Numbered from the stretch's first letter, positions 9,045 to 18,969 are shown. The stretch is 64,000 nucleotides of DNA from Arcanobacterium haemolyticum (GCA_021532125.1 JADYUX010000001.1:248001-312000); one strand, 5' to 3'. Numbers and translations are program-made. The notes: generated by a model not told the origin, from the sequence alone.

Positions 9045-10184
9045 TCACATGAGGCGATATAGCCAACCAAATCGGTCCTCAGCTTTACCCAACTGAATCG
9101 ACGTCAACTCGTCGTAAATCTCCTTCGTCGTATCGTGGCAAGGAATCTCCACTCGGAAATCAGAGCCCGTCAACGAACCAATCCCCGTCACAACGGCAGC
9201 CGTCCCACACGCAAACATCTCGGCGACCCGTCCGGAATCCACGTCCTTCACCAGCTCGCGCAGGCCAATTGCCTCCTCACGAACCTCGCGACCATGCGAC
9301 TCCAGAAGCTGAATAATGCACGAACGTGTATTACCAGGAAGGATGTTGCCCGTGAGAGCCGGAGTTCGCACCGAGCCATCAGCCATAACGACAAAGACGT
9401 TCATTCCGCCCAGCTCGTCAAGATTCGTCGCAGTCTTCGCATCGAGGAACAAAACTTCGTCGTAACCCTCATCATGCGCCTTGACCTTAGGGAGCAGCGA
9501 CGACGCATAGTTACCACCCGTCTTCGCATCCCCCATACCACCAGGACCAGCACGGTGATACGTCGGCTCAACCCACACATTGATCGGCTGGAAACCATGC
9601 TGGAAATACGGCCCAGACGGAGAACCAATCACGTAATACTCGTATCGTGCAGCAGCAGCAACACCCAGGAAAGCATCCGACGCAAAAATAAACGGACGCA
9701 AATAGAACGACGAACCAGGCGCATCTGGAACCCACTCATGATCCGCACGCACAAGCCCCACCACAGATGCCATGAAATCCTCATGCGTCATCTCAGGAAT
9801 CGCCAAACGACGACTCGAATAGTTCAAGCGTGCCGCGTTATACGTGGGCCGGAACGTCCAAATCGAACCATCCTCATGACGATATGCCTTGAGGCCCTCG
9901 AACACCTCCTGGCCATAATGGAGAACCGCGCCCGCAGGATCAAGAGTCAGAGGGCCATACGGCTCAATAACCTTGTGATGCCACCCCTCCTCCTTCGTCC
10001 ACGTCATATGCGCCATGTAATCCGAAAAATCCTTGCCGAAAAGCATCTTCGCCATCTTGGCTTCGCGCTCCTGCGGCGAGGCAGCATGAGGGTGAGGCTG
10101 ACGCGTAAATACGTGAGCAAGCTCGTCCGCGTTCGCAACGGGCTGGGCAGCAGCCTTCTCAAGTGCTGTTTCACTGTGAGTCAT
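9045..10184 (-). CDS. ilvE: branched-chain amino acid aminotransferase
   Basis: A 379-residue class IV aminotransferase. The PLP lysine lies in GMGDAKTGGNYASSLLP. The family signatures HYGQEVFEGLKAYR, FRPTYNAARLNYSSRRLAIP and EMFACGTAAVVTGIGSL are present. It transaminates the 2-keto acids of leucine, isoleucine and valine with glutamate. Length is normal for the actinobacterial type. ATG start at 10184 has AGAAGGGAAT upstream. leuB lies 38 bp upstream on the same strand, so the two probably form an operon ending at the hairpin beyond the stop. Confidence 0.95.
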   Translation of the reverse strand: MTHSETALEKAAAQPVANADELAHVFTRQPHPHAASPQEREAKMAKMLFGKDFSDYMAHMTWTKEEGWHHKVIEPYGPLTLDPAGAVLHYGQEVFEGLKAYRHEDGSIWTFRPTYNAARLNYSSRRLAIPEMTHEDFMASVVGLVRADHEWVPDAPGSSFYLRPFIFASDAFLGVAAAARYEYYVIGSPSGPYFQHGFQPINVWVEPTYHRAGPGGMGDAKTGGNYASSLLPKVKAHDEGYDEVLFLDAKTATNLDELGGMNVFVVMADGSVRTPALTGNILPGNTRSCIIQLLESHGREVREEAIGLRELVKDVDSGRVAEMFACGTAAVVTGIGSLTGSDFRVEIPCHDTTKEIYDELTSIQLGKAEDRFGWLYRLM

Positions 10185-10222
10185 GAGATTCCCTTCTAAC
10201 GAACCGAGCCGAACAAGCCCGA

Positions 10223-11278
10223 CTAAACCAACGCCGCGATCGCGTCACCAACCTGCGCCGTTGAACGACGAAGTGGCTCCCCAGCCTTCGCCGCAGCAGC
10301 ACGGTCGGCCATATCCGCATCGATAGCCGCCTCAATCTTACGAGCTTCACTCGCAAAACCCAGATGATCAAGGAGCAAGGCGACCGAGGCAATCGTCGCT
10401 GTCGGATCAGCAATCTGCTTGCCCGCAATATCCGGAGCCGAACCGTGAATCGGCTCAAACATCGACGGAAACTCCCCCTCGGGATTGATATTCCCCGAAG
10501 CGGCTAAGCCGACACCACCCGTTACTGCCCCGGCCTCGTCAGTGAGGATATCGCCGAAAAGATTATCGGTCACAAGGACATCAAACCGTCCCGGATCCGT
10601 AACCAAAAAGATCGTCGCGGCATCCACATGGAGGTAATCCACCTCGACTTCCGGATACTCCTTCGACACGGCCTCAACCGTACGACGCCACAAATGTCCA
10701 GCATTCACAAGAACATTGTGCTTATGCACATACGTGAGCTTCTTACGGGGGCGCGAATTTGCCTTCGCGAAAGCATACCGAACAACACGCTCAACGCCGT
10801 ACGCCGTATTCACAGAAACCTCTGTGGCGATCTCATGAGGCGTTTCCTGGCGAACAACCCCACCGTTTCCGCAATAGAGGCCCTCAGTCCCTTCACGAAC
10901 AACGAGGAAATCAATATCACCAGGATTCGCCAACGGAGTCGGAACACCCGGATAGTACTTATTCGGGCGAAGATTGACATAGTGGTCAAGACTGAAACGC
11001 AGCTTGAGTAACAAGCCCCGCTCAAGGACACCCGACGGCACAGACGGATCACCAACAGCACCAAGAAGAATCGCATCATGCCGCTTAATTGCCGCAAGAT
11101 CTTCATCCGTTAGCGTCTCCCCCGTACGGTGCCAACGCGCCGCACCCAAATCGTACGTCGTCGTCGAAAGCTCCGTGCCTGCACCAATAACCGCCCGAAG
11201 AACCTTCAAGCCCTCAGCCACAACTTCGGGACCGATACCATCACCGGGAATCACTGCAAGATCAATGGAACGAGTCAT
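10223..11278 (-). CDS. leuB: 3-isopropylmalate dehydrogenase
   Basis: A 351-residue isocitrate/isopropylmalate dehydrogenase. It begins at once with the [18 protein letters not shown] nucleotide-binding segment. [22 protein letters not shown] carries substrate arginines, and [34 protein letters not shown] the metal aspartates. It oxidises 3-isopropylmalate in leucine synthesis and could also process methylmalate from the citramalate route. I chose the ATG at 11278, giving [14 protein letters not shown]. The open frame reaches 11305, but no homologue I recall has the extra nine residues and neither start has a clear ribosome-binding site. ilvE follows. Confidence 0.93.
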   Translation of the reverse strand: MTRSIDLAVIPGDGIGPEVVAEGLKVLRAVIGAGTELSTTTYDLGAARWHRTGETLTDEDLAAIKRHDAILLGAVGDPSVPSGVLERGLLLKLRFSLDHYVNLRPNKYYPGVPTPLANPGDIDFLVVREGTEGLYCGNGGVVRQETPHEIATEVSVNTAYGVERVVRYAFAKANSRPRKKLTYVHKHNVLVNAGHLWRRTVEAVSKEYPEVEVDYLHVDAATIFLVTDPGRFDVLVTDNLFGDILTDEAGAVTGGVGLAASGNINPEGEFPSMFEPIHGSAPDIAGKQIADPTATIASVALLLDHLGFASEARKIEAAIDADMADRAAAAKAGEPLRRSTAQVGDAIAALV

Positions 11279-11418
11279 GCCAACATCGTAGGCAGGTGCC
11301 CACAACTTGATACCGCGATATCACATTGTGGACTTACTGACGTTGCTTCCCTAGACAGACTCAGCAGTTGAGCAGAGAGATATAGGGGGACCCGCGAACC
11401 TCACGGATCCCCCTCCTC

Positions 11419-11907
11419 TCATTTCTTCGTCACCACCGCCGCCTTTTCACCAGCCGCGGTTTTTCCACTCGTAACCTCAAGCCCGGCAACCAGCTTTTTC
11501 GTCGTCACCACAACGATGACCACCGGATCGCGCCCGAGCTCACGGATTCGTGCGACATCTGCCTGGATTATCGGCGTCCCAACAGACACCTGAGTTCCCC
11601 GCTCGATACCCAAGGCTTGAAATCCGTCACCCTTGAGTTCAACCGTATCGACTCCGATGTGCACGAGAACGTCCAGCCCGTCAGGCGTGCGGATCCCACA
11701 TGCATGGCCAGTCGGAAATACCTGGACGAGCTCACCCGCCACAGGCGCACACACATCGACAGAGCCGGCCTCCGCTACTGGAACGACGCCAAAACCCTCC
11801 CCCAACATCTTCTGAGAAAACATCGGGTCGCTCACGTCACTGACAGGAATAACCTCTCCCGCTATTGGCGCGGCGAGCTCAACCTTCCTTTTGCCGAAGC
11901 CAAACAC
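11419..11907 (-). CDS. crr: PTS glucose-type EIIA component
   Basis: A 162-residue EIIA(Glc)-type protein. AAPIAGEVIPVSDVSDPMFSQ and GxGxxVxP-like GEGFGVVPVAEAG open the fold. The phosphoacceptor histidine is in VLVHIGVDTVELKG, and a partner histidine lies in FPTGHACGIRT. It takes phosphate from HPr and hands it to the EIIB domain of the transporter encoded just upstream (8-bp gap). A lysine- and alanine-rich tail of about 15 residues follows the domain. Starts with ATG at 11907. As a separate EIIA it might also serve regulation, but that is inference. Confidence 0.92.
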   Translation of the reverse strand: MFGFGKRKVELAAPIAGEVIPVSDVSDPMFSQKMLGEGFGVVPVAEAGSVDVCAPVAGELVQVFPTGHACGIRTPDGLDVLVHIGVDTVELKGDGFQALGIERGTQVSVGTPIIQADVARIRELGRDPVVIVVVTTKKLVAGLEVTSGKTAAGEKAAVVTKK

Positions 11908-11915
11908 GATAAGCC

Positions 11916-13475
11916 CTACCTCACTTGCGCAGCGACTTCGTCGAAAACGAACTGAACCTGCGGCCCAACAATCACCTGCACCGCCTTCTGAGACGGTCGA
12001 ATGACTCCCGGGACTCCCGTCTTTTTAATGCGAGATTCGCTGACCTTCGTCGGATCTTTCACCGTTACCCGAAGCCGCGTCGTGCAGTGATCCAACGAAT
12101 CGATATTCTCCGGCCCACCAAGGCCATCAAGAATCTGCATACCGATCGACGAGAAATTGGCGTCGCCACCGAAGTCCACACCCTCATCGTCGGCAGGATC
12201 GTCCTCACGCCCAGGCGTCTTGAGGTTAAACAGCTTGATCAACCCATAGAAGACACCGAAGTAGACGAGGAAGAATACGAGGCCGACGACAACCAGCATG
12301 TACCATTTGTTTGCCAACGGATTGCGAGCCGAGAGAACAAGATCAACCAAGCCCGCTGAGAAGCTGAATCCAGCCGTCCACTCCATAGCAGCCGCGAGGA
12401 ACATCGACACAGCCGTAAGCGCAGCGTGAACGACATACAGGAGCGGTGCGACGAACATGAACGAAAACTCCAAAGGCTCAGTCACGCCAGTGAAGAACGA
12501 TGCAAGCGCACCAGCACCCATCAACGAACCAATCACCTTACGCTTCGACTTGTCAGCCGTCAGGTAGATCGCCAGCGCCGCTCCCGCCAAACCAAACATC
12601 ATAATCGGGAAGAAGCCCGCCTGGTAACGTCCAACAAAACCAACAACCTGGCATGCACCATCGCTCCACAAACCAGGACAGGTAGCGGCATCCGTCGCTG
12701 CCTCAGCCGCCTCGATCGTTGCTTTGCCGCCATAGAACTTACCGATATCGTTAATGCCGACGACATCGAACCAGAAAATCGAGTTGAGAGCATGGTGAAG
12801 GCCCGTCGGGATGAGGAGACGGTTGAAGAAGCCATAGACGGCAGCACCGCCCGCTCCCAAACCGATAATCCACTGACCGAAGTGGAACAGCGCGCCGTAA
12901 AGAACCGGCCACACAAAGAAGAGAATCAGCGCGAGCAAGAGCGAAAGAACAGCGGTGATAATCGGTACCGAACGGCGCCCTGAGAAGAACGCTAAGAAAT
13001 CCGGCAACTTCGTCGCATGGAACTTGTTATAGCACCACGCAGCCAGCAGACCCGCGGCGATACCGAAAAGCACGTTCTTCGGGCCAACCGCACCCCAGCC
13101 TTGCGAAACCCAAGCAAGGACTTCGTCAGATTGCTTGTCCAGCTCGCCCAACGCCTCAAGATCTACACCCTTGAAAACGGCAACCGTCTTCTCCCCCAGT
13201 AAGAAGAGAAGCGACTGGAAACTCAAAAATCCCGACAGAGCCGCCGCCCCATTAGAATCCTTGGCCAACCCAAAAGCGATCGCCATCGCAAAAATGTATC
13301 CGAGATTATCAAGAACAGCAGCGCCGCTCTTAATAAGAATCATTGCCGCAATATTGCCCGATCCCCAACCGTCTGGATCAATCCAATAGCCGATGCCCAT
13401 GAGCAGTGCTGCCACAGGCATCACGGCAACAGCACCCATAAGCGCTTTGCCGAAACGTTGTAGTTTCTCCATCAT
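11916..13475 (-). CDS. PTS transporter EIIBC, N-acetylglucosamine/glucose family
   Basis: A 519-residue PTS permease. The EIIC part has about ten membrane segments (residues 1-415), including LIPTGLHHALNSIFWFDV and YQAGFFPIMMFGLAGAALAIY. A C-terminal EIIB domain carries the phosphocysteine in SLDHCTTRLRVTV. The GLHHALNSIFWF and FFPIMMFG patterns resemble NagE (GlcNAc) more than PtsG (glucose), but specificity is not settled by sequence. I start at the ATG at 13475 because GAGGAAGG lies 11 nt upstream; the open frame extends to 13547 without a ribosome-binding site. It lies between the antiterminator gene and the EIIA gene, as in a regulated sugar-uptake operon. Confidence 0.88.
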   Translation of the reverse strand: MMEKLQRFGKALMGAVAVMPVAALLMGIGYWIDPDGWGSGNIAAMILIKSGAAVLDNLGYIFAMAIAFGLAKDSNGAAALSGFLSFQSLLFLLGEKTVAVFKGVDLEALGELDKQSDEVLAWVSQGWGAVGPKNVLFGIAAGLLAAWCYNKFHATKLPDFLAFFSGRRSVPIITAVLSLLLALILFFVWPVLYGALFHFGQWIIGLGAGGAAVYGFFNRLLIPTGLHHALNSIFWFDVVGINDIGKFYGGKATIEAAEAATDAATCPGLWSDGACQVVGFVGRYQAGFFPIMMFGLAGAALAIYLTADKSKRKVIGSLMGAGALASFFTGVTEPLEFSFMFVAPLLYVVHAALTAVSMFLAAAMEWTAGFSFSAGLVDLVLSARNPLANKWYMLVVVGLVFFLVYFGVFYGLIKLFNLKTPGREDDPADDEGVDFGGDANFSSIGMQILDGLGGPENIDSLDHCTTRLRVTVKDPTKVSESRIKKTGVPGVIRPSQKAVQVIVGPQVQFVFDEVAAQVR

Positions 13476-13684
13476 GTGCGTAAACGCCTTCCTCACTGTT
13501 TCGCCGAACCGACGAAACCGCCACACGTCAATGTGCGGCACGATCATGCGATATCTCGCATTACCTGGTGCTACGTGGAATATCTCGTAGCTTGTGGCAT
13601 AACCCCGCGGGGCTGCCGAGACTGTTGCCTAACTAGGCCATCCACAATGTTGCGTAGACGAGCAGCAGGCGCCCACGCGATCCA
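13476..13684 (-). promoter_or_regulatory. structured leader between antiterminator and EIIBC genes
   Basis: This 209-bp gap contains several short hairpins read on the minus strand: a CCCCGCGGGG palindrome near 13604, TGCGA/TCGCA around 13547-13560, GCCGCAC/GTGTGGC, and a 9-bp GTTTCG-containing stem at about 13498-13518 just before the ribosome-binding site. None is followed by a U-tract and none matches the RAT consensus. The function is unknown; they may tune EIIBC translation or message processing. Confidence 0.35.
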
Positions 13685-14644
13685 CTATTCATTCACGTCA
13701 TCTGCCGACAAACGACGTATCGCTTGGGAAGCTGACATACGCTCAGCACCCTCATGGTCCGCCAGCCCATCTCTGAGCTCCTCATGCACCACATCAGTAT
13801 CAACCGCATCGAGCTCGTACAGCCAACCATCAAGCCACACAGCAAGATATGTCTGCTCACCTGCCCCTGCGTCCGCAACCCCAAGGTGGCGCGTCATGCG
13901 CGACTGCATCCTTCCTGCAAGCTCCCATGCCGCAGGTAGCTCCCGACTCGCAACGTAGCTCACAGAACACTGCCGCCGCCTCGGCCCAGCTAGGCGCGAG
14001 AAATCCTCAGCAATTCGAGCCACAAGCCGGTCAAAAATCACTCCCGGAGGGATCGCCGTTCCCAACACAGACTCAACGACGGCGACAATCTTCGCAATCT
14101 CATTGGTGTAACGCAACGGCTCTTTTACGCTCGACCCGCGACGTGCCGCATTCAAGTGAAGGGCAACAAACGCACACTCATCAGCAGGGAGCCGAACGTC
14201 GAGAACGGAGTTAAGGTAGTTCATCATAACCTCCGCCGCCGCATATTCGTCGCCAAATACCGCCCGAATCTCCTGAACAAGGGGATTCGTGATCTGGATA
14301 CCTTCGCGCACGCGCTCAATAGCAAACGCGAGATGGTCTGTCAGGACTACGTACAACGAAGGATGAAGGGTACCTTCGATAATGTCCCCAGCGAAATCAA
14401 TGGCACGAGATACAGCGTCGAGGAGCTTCGGATCCATCCTGCCCAAAAGATCCATATAGCGCGCCTTCACGACAGAATCCAGAAGCTGATAGCGCTTATG
14501 GCTTTCGTCGAAAGCAATGGCGTCCCCAGCTTTGATATTGAAACCAATGCCCCGGCCGACAAGAACAAACTCGTGCGAGCCATCCGTGGCACGGACGGCA
14601 TTGTTGTTAATTGCGCTTATTGCAAAGAGGGACAACTCTGACAT
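13685..14644 (-). CDS. BglG/LicT-family antiterminator with degenerate PRD2
   Basis: A 319-residue protein with an N-terminal RNA-binding CAT domain (residues 1-55) and two PTS-regulation domains. PRD1 keeps both conserved histidines (in VLTDHLAFAIER and FVALHLNAARRG). In PRD2 the matching positions appear as arginine (FDRLVARIAEDF) and tryptophan (QTYLAVWLDGW), so the usual HPr phosphorylation sites of PRD2 are missing. Proteins of this family bind a RAT hairpin in nascent RNA. The ATG at 14644 follows GAGGAG by 7 nt; the open frame begins one GTG codon earlier. A RAT-like element lies directly upstream, so autoregulation is expected. It precedes the EIIBC and EIIA genes. Confidence 0.88.
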   Translation of the reverse strand: MSELSLFAISAINNNAVRATDGSHEFVLVGRGIGFNIKAGDAIAFDESHKRYQLLDSVVKARYMDLLGRMDPKLLDAVSRAIDFAGDIIEGTLHPSLYVVLTDHLAFAIERVREGIQITNPLVQEIRAVFGDEYAAAEVMMNYLNSVLDVRLPADECAFVALHLNAARRGSSVKEPLRYTNEIAKIVAVVESVLGTAIPPGVIFDRLVARIAEDFSRLAGPRRRQCSVSYVASRELPAAWELAGRMQSRMTRHLGVADAGAGEQTYLAVWLDGWLYELDAVDTDVVHEELRDGLADHEGAERMSASQAIRRLSADDVNE

Positions 14645-14690
14645 CACCCAGCTCCTCGTTGAGCCGAAAACTGTAGTTTCTGGTGATGCC
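14640..14690 (-). promoter_or_regulatory. competing hairpin that pairs the RAT 3' half with the start codon
   Basis: On the minus strand GGCATCACCAG (14680-14690) can pair with CTGGGTGATGTC (14640-14651), giving 11 bp with one bulged G and one G:U pair. The right arm includes the ATG of the antiterminator gene, and the GAGGAG ribosome-binding site lies in the loop next to the stem. No U-tract follows. The geometry suggests control of translation start instead of, or as well as, transcription termination. Confidence 0.55.
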
Positions 14691-14709
14691 TGCTTGTCAG
14701 TAACACCCA
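14682..14709 (-). promoter_or_regulatory. RAT-like ribonucleic antiterminator element
   Basis: Read on the minus strand this segment contains GGGTGTTACTG, a short spacer, then GCAGGCATCACC. It matches the BglG/LicT/SacY target pattern (GGnTTGTTACTG...GCAGGCAAAACC) in both halves. It lies at the predicted 5' end of the message, 38 nt before the antiterminator start codon, and its 3' half overlaps the competing hairpin. Confidence 0.8.
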
Positions 14710-14718
14710 GCTAGAGAA

Positions 14719-14747
14719 ACTCTACAAATGTGGCGTGGTGAACGCAA
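14719..14747 (-). promoter_or_regulatory. promoter of the antiterminator-PTS operon
   Basis: On the minus strand TTGCGT and TAGAGT are separated by 17 bp. The predicted transcription start near 14712 falls just before the RAT element, so the RNA would begin with the antiterminator target. The -35 match is only half. Confidence 0.5.
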
Positions 14748-14953
14748 GAAAAACGCACGATATCGGCTCCAAGGGACTCATGCGCCGTGGAAGTGGAGAG
14801 GCTTGGCGCAATGAGCCACGTAGAGCAACGACGAAGGCACGTCGCGGTCCTCGGGCGTGGTTAGGAACGAGCGTGGCCGAAGGACAGGCGCGTAGCGCTA
14901 GCGCAGTGCCGACGAAGCCGGGCACAACCTTGGTAGAAAGCGCCGGCACAAGA
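14748..14953. other. GC-rich spacer with no recognised gene
   Basis: About 206 bp lie between the PTS-operon promoter and the tuf terminator. Open frames of about 90 codons cross it on both strands, but neither resembles a known protein and one of them runs into the terminator hairpin. A GCGCTAGCGC palindrome is present. It could be an intergenic repeat or a degraded gene. Confidence 0.4.
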
Positions 14954-14985
14954 ATGTGGGCCCCTGCCGAAGCAGGAGCCCACAT
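14954..14985 (-). terminator. tuf terminator hairpin
   Basis: A 14-bp stem with one mismatch (ATGTGGGCCCCTGC / GCAGGAGCCCACAT) closes a CGAA loop 23 bp beyond the tuf stop. The minus-strand tail TTCTTGTG is moderately T-rich. Confidence 0.75.
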
Positions 14986-15008
14986 CCCATTAGCTAAGAG
15001 CTACTAGA

Positions 15009-16199
15009 TCACTTGATGATCTTGGTGACTCGGCCGGAACCGACCGTGCGACCACCCTCGCGCACTGCGAAGCCGAGGCCCTCTTCCATAGCGATTGGCT
15101 GGATGAGTTCAACAGTCATCTCGGTGTTGTCGCCAGGCATAACCATCTCGGTGCCCTCAGGCAGCGTGATGACGCCGGTGACGTCCGTCGTACGGAAGTA
15201 GAACTGCGGGCGGTAGTTGGAGAAGAACGGGTTGTGACGGCCGCCTTCTTCCTTCTTCAGCACGTAGAGCTGAGCCTCGAAGTTCGTGTGAGGCGTGATG
15301 GTGCCGGGGCGAGCCACAACCTGGCCACGCTCGACTTCCTCGCGCTTGGTGCCACGGAGGAGGAGACCACAGTTCTCACCAGCGTCAGCAGTGTTCATCT
15401 GCTTGTGGAACATCTCGATACCCGTGACGGTGGTCTTCTGGGTCGGGCGGAGGCCGATGATCTCGACTTCCTCGTTAACGTTGAGCTGGCCACGCTCTGC
15501 ACGACCGGTAACAACGGTGCCACGACCGGTAATCGTGAAGACGTCCTCAATAGGCATGAGGAACGGCTTGTCGAGATCGCGAACCGGATCCGGGAAGTAG
15601 TTGTCTACCTCGTCCATGAGCTTCTCAACGGAAGCTGCCCACTCGGCGTCGCCCTCGAGAGCCTTGAGAGCGGAGACGCGAACGACCGGGATGTTGTCGC
15701 CGTCGTACTCCTGCGAGGAGAGAAGGTCACGGACCTCCATCTCAACGAGCTCGAGGAGCTCCTCGTCGTCGACCATGTCGGACTTGTTCAGAGCAACGAT
15801 GATGTCCGGCACGCCCACCTGGCGGGCGAGAAGGACGTGCTCACGCGTCTGAGCCATCGGGCCGTCGGTAGCTGCAACCACGAGGATTGCGCCGTCCATC
15901 TGTGCAGCGCCGGTAATCATGTTCTTGATGTAGTCGGCGTGGCCAGGGGCATCGACGTGAGCGTAGTGACGCTTCTCCGTCTGGTACTCAACGTGGGAAA
16001 CGTTGATGGTAATACCGCGCTGACGCTCTTCAGGGGCGTTGTCGACCTGGTCGAACGGCGTGAAGGAGTTCAGCTCCGGGTACTTGTCCGCAAGAACCTT
16101 GGTGATTGCTGCGGTCAGGGTGGTCTTGCCGTGATCGACGTGACCGATGGTGCCGATATTCATATGCGGCTTGGACTTGTCGTAGATGGCCTTAGCCAC
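15009..16199 (-). CDS. tuf: translation elongation factor EF-Tu
   Basis: A 396-residue GTPase that carries aminoacyl-tRNA to the ribosome. The P-loop GHVDHGKT is at residues 19-26. [14 protein letters not shown] (switch I region), the DAPGHADY G3 motif, and NKSD (G4) and SAL (G5) motifs are intact, followed by the two beta-barrel domains. Length is standard. ATG start with CAGGAGGGCGCAAGTGGCT-type context upstream (GGAGGG). It is the last gene of the rpsL-rpsG-fusA-tuf series, separated from fusA by 117 bp that may hold an extra promoter, and ends at a hairpin. Confidence 0.98.
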   Translation of the reverse strand: MAKAIYDKSKPHMNIGTIGHVDHGKTTLTAAITKVLADKYPELNSFTPFDQVDNAPEERQRGITINVSHVEYQTEKRHYAHVDAPGHADYIKNMITGAAQMDGAILVVAATDGPMAQTREHVLLARQVGVPDIIVALNKSDMVDDEELLELVEMEVRDLLSSQEYDGDNIPVVRVSALKALEGDAEWAASVEKLMDEVDNYFPDPVRDLDKPFLMPIEDVFTITGRGTVVTGRAERGQLNVNEEVEIIGLRPTQKTTVTGIEMFHKQMNTADAGENCGLLLRGTKREEVERGQVVARPGTITPHTNFEAQLYVLKKEEGGRHNPFFSNYRPQFYFRTTDVTGVITLPEGTEMVMPGDNTEMTVELIQPIAMEEGLGFAVREGGRTVGSGRVTKIIK

Positions 16200-16316
16200 T
16201 TGCGCCCTCCTGGGACTCTAGATTGACTTTCAGCAGGTGTATTGGATGCGTAAACATCCGGACCCGGCTTAAGTGCTTGTTTACTTCGGTACTGATTGTA
16301 ACAAAACCGAGGGACG

Positions 16317-18443
16317 TCACTCGCCCCGGGTCTTTGCGATGATTTCGTCGGCAACTGCCTTCGGAACCTCGGCGTAGGAGTCGAACTGCATGGTGTAAAC
16401 CGCACGACCCTGCGTCTTGGAACGCAGATCACCAACGTAGCCGAACATTTCGCTCAGCGGGACATTGGCGCGAACGATCTTCACACCTGTTGCGTCCTCC
16501 ATGGACTTGATCATGCCACGGCGAGAGTTGAGATCGCCGATAACATCACCCATGTACTCCTCCGGAGTACGCACCTCGACATCCATCACCGGCTCAAGGA
16601 GTACAGGGTTGGCACGACGAGCGGCCTCCTTGAACACCTGGTTACCAGCGATCTTGAACGCCATCTCCGAAGAGTCGACGTCGTGGTACGCGCCGTCCTC
16701 GAGGGTGGCCTGAATGTCCACCATCGGGTACCCCGCAAGAATACCTGTCTGCATGGCCTCTTGAATACCCGCGTCAACCGACGGGATGTATTCGCGTGGC
16801 ACACGACCACCCGTAACAGCGTTGACGAAGTTGTAGTTCTCAGCTTCGACATCTTCGGGTAGCGGCTCAAGGGTCACAATAACGCGAGCGAACTGGCCGG
16901 AACCACCCGTCTGCTTCTTGTGAGTGTATTCAACGTGCTCAACGCGCTTACGGATCGTCTCGCGGTAAGCAACCATTGGTGCGCCGACGTTAGCGTCGAC
17001 CTTGAATTCACGCTTCATACGATCGACGAGGATGTCGAGGTGAAGCTCGCCCATACCGCCGATGACGGTCTGACCGGTCTCGGGATCCTGGCGAACGGTG
17101 AAGGTCGGATCTTCCTCGGCGAGCTTCTGGATAGCTGTCGAGAGCTTCTCCTGGTCGTTCTTCGAACGTGGCTCGATTGCCACGTGAATAACGGGCTCCG
17201 GGAAGGTCATGGATTCGAGGACGACAGGCTTGTCGATGGCGCTCAGAGTATCGCCCGTCTGGACTTCCTTGAGGCCGACGAAAGCGTAAATGTGTCCAGC
17301 GTGTGCAACTTCAACCGGGTTTTCCGTGTTGGAGTGCATCTGGAACATCTTGCCGATGCGTTCCTTTTTACCCTTGGTTGCATTGAGAACCTGGGCGCCC
17401 TGCTCAATCTTGCCCGAGTAGACGCGGGTGTAGATGAGCTTGCCATAGAACGGGTGAACCGCGATCTTGAAGGCAAGGGCTGCGAAAGGCTCCTTCTCGG
17501 ATGCCTCGCGGACTTCGGTCTCGCCGTCTTCCTCGTGGCCGGGCTTGAAGCCGCGGGTTGCCGGAATATCAAGCGGGGACGGAAGGTAAGCAAGAACGCC
17601 GTCGAGCATAGGCTGTACGCCCTTGTTCTTGTATGCCGAACCGCAGAACACCGGGTAGACCTCGGAAGCGATCGTACGCTGGCGAAGGCCTGCGTTGATC
17701 TCGTCGATGGTGAGTTCGCCCTCTTCGAGGTACTTCTCCATCAACTCTTCGTTTGCTTCAGCGGCTGCTTCCATCGCTTCGAGGTGGTATGCCTCGGCCT
17801 GCTCAAGGAGCTCTGCCGGGATATCCTCTTCAACAACGATGATGCCCTTGGTGTCGTTGCCCTTGTCGTCCTTCTCAGGGAAGCGAATCGCCTTCATCTT
17901 GAGGACGTCGACAACGCCTTCAAACTCGTTCTCAGCACCAATTGGGAAGGTGATGACAACTGGAGTTGCGTGGAGGCGATCCTTGATCGTCTGAACGGAG
18001 AACTCGAAGTTTGCGCCAAGCTTGTCCATCTTGTTGATGAAACAAATGCGCGGCACGTTGTACTTGTCAGCCTGGCGCCACACCGTCTCGGACTGCGGCT
18101 CTACGCCTTCCTTACCGTCGAACACTGCGACAGCACCGTCGAGAACGCGGAGCGAACGCTCCACCTCGACCGTGAAGTCCACGTGTCCTGGGGTGTCGAT
18201 GAGGTTGAGCTGAATGCCCTTCCAGAAAGCAGTGACGGCCGCGGACGTAATGGTGATACCGCGTTCCTTTTCCTGCTCCATCCAGTCGGTCGTCGACGCA
18301 CCATCGTGCGTCTCGCCAAGCTTGTAGTTGATACCTGTGTAGTACAGGATTCGCTCAGTGACGGTGGTCTTACCAGCGTCAATGTGGGCCATAATGCCGA
18401 TATTGCGGACCTTCTTGAGGTCGGTTAGCACGTCAAGTGCCAC
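16317..18443 (-). CDS. fusA: translation elongation factor EF-G
   Basis: A 708-residue translocase GTPase. AHIDAGKTT (residues 19-27), the RGITITSAA switch, the DTPGHVDF G3 motif and NKMDKLGA G4 motif are intact. Domains II-V follow to a normal C-terminus. It drives ribosomal translocation and, with RRF, recycling. The codon bias is strong, which explains the very long open frames on the opposite strand. It lies 55 bp downstream of rpsG in the str operon order rpsL-rpsG-fusA-tuf. No duplicate copy is in the window. Confidence 0.98.
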   Translation of the reverse strand: MALDVLTDLKKVRNIGIMAHIDAGKTTVTERILYYTGINYKLGETHDGASTTDWMEQEKERGITITSAAVTAFWKGIQLNLIDTPGHVDFTVEVERSLRVLDGAVAVFDGKEGVEPQSETVWRQADKYNVPRICFINKMDKLGANFEFSVQTIKDRLHATPVVITFPIGAENEFEGVVDVLKMKAIRFPEKDDKGNDTKGIIVVEEDIPAELLEQAEAYHLEAMEAAAEANEELMEKYLEEGELTIDEINAGLRQRTIASEVYPVFCGSAYKNKGVQPMLDGVLAYLPSPLDIPATRGFKPGHEEDGETEVREASEKEPFAALAFKIAVHPFYGKLIYTRVYSGKIEQGAQVLNATKGKKERIGKMFQMHSNTENPVEVAHAGHIYAFVGLKEVQTGDTLSAIDKPVVLESMTFPEPVIHVAIEPRSKNDQEKLSTAIQKLAEEDPTFTVRQDPETGQTVIGGMGELHLDILVDRMKREFKVDANVGAPMVAYRETIRKRVEHVEYTHKKQTGGSGQFARVIVTLEPLPEDVEAENYNFVNAVTGGRVPREYIPSVDAGIQEAMQTGILAGYPMVDIQATLEDGAYHDVDSSEMAFKIAGNQVFKEAARRANPVLLEPVMDVEVRTPEEYMGDVIGDLNSRRGMIKSMEDATGVKIVRANVPLSEMFGYVGDLRSKTQGRAVYTMQFDSYAEVPKAVADEIIAKTRGE

Positions 18444-18498
18444 GTGAGGCTCTCTTCTCGTTCGAGGACGCGACTACATGCCTGCGCCCAGCAGACAA

Positions 18499-18969
18499 TT
18501 ACCAGCGGTAGTGAGCGAAAGCCCTGTTGGACTCCGCCATACGGTGTGTATCCTCGCGACGCTTGACAGCAGCACCAAGGCCGTTGGAAGCATCGAGGAT
18601 TTCGTTCAGGAGACGCTCAGTCATCGTCTTCTCACGACGATCACGGGCGTAGTCGACGAGCCAGCGCAGAGCGAGGGTGGTCGCACGACCAGGCTTAACC
18701 TCAACAGGAACCTGGTAGGTGGCACCACCAACGCGGCGGGAGCGAACCTCGAGCGACGGGCGAATGTTATCCATCGCGCGCTTGAGGACGGTCAGCGGAT
18801 CCTGGCCGGACTTCTCAGCAACGCCTTCGAGTGCACCATAAACGATGCGCTCTGCCGTGGACTTCTTACCGTCAATGAGGATGCGGTTGACGAGCTGTGT
18901 GACCATGGTCGAGCCGTAAACCGGGTCGTTAACGAGCGGACGCTTGCGTGCGGGTCCCTTACGTGGCAT
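18499..18969 (-). CDS. rpsG: 30S ribosomal protein S7
   Basis: A 156-residue small-subunit head protein that binds 16S rRNA. The start [20 protein letters not shown] and the segment [36 protein letters not shown] with C-terminal RAFAHYRW are typical of actinobacterial S7. Its ATG shares one base with the rpsL stop (TAATG), so the two are translationally coupled. Normal length. Confidence 0.98.
   Translation of the reverse strand: MPRKGPARKRPLVNDPVYGSTMVTQLVNRILIDGKKSTAERIVYGALEGVAEKSGQDPLTVLKRAMDNIRPSLEVRSRRVGGATYQVPVEVKPGRATTLALRWLVDYARDRREKTMTERLLNEILDASNGLGAAVKRREDTHRMAESNRAFAHYRW

Noticed and set aside
13476-13684. A second RAT element before the EIIBC gene
   Set aside because: Hairpins are present, but none carries the paired GGnnTGTTACTG and GCAGGC blocks of the consensus.
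15234-16226. A 330-codon open frame on the plus strand
   Set aside because: Antisense to tuf, same codon-bias explanation.
16920-18428. A 502-codon open frame on the plus strand
   Set aside because: Antisense shadow of fusA. No ribosome-binding site or protein family.
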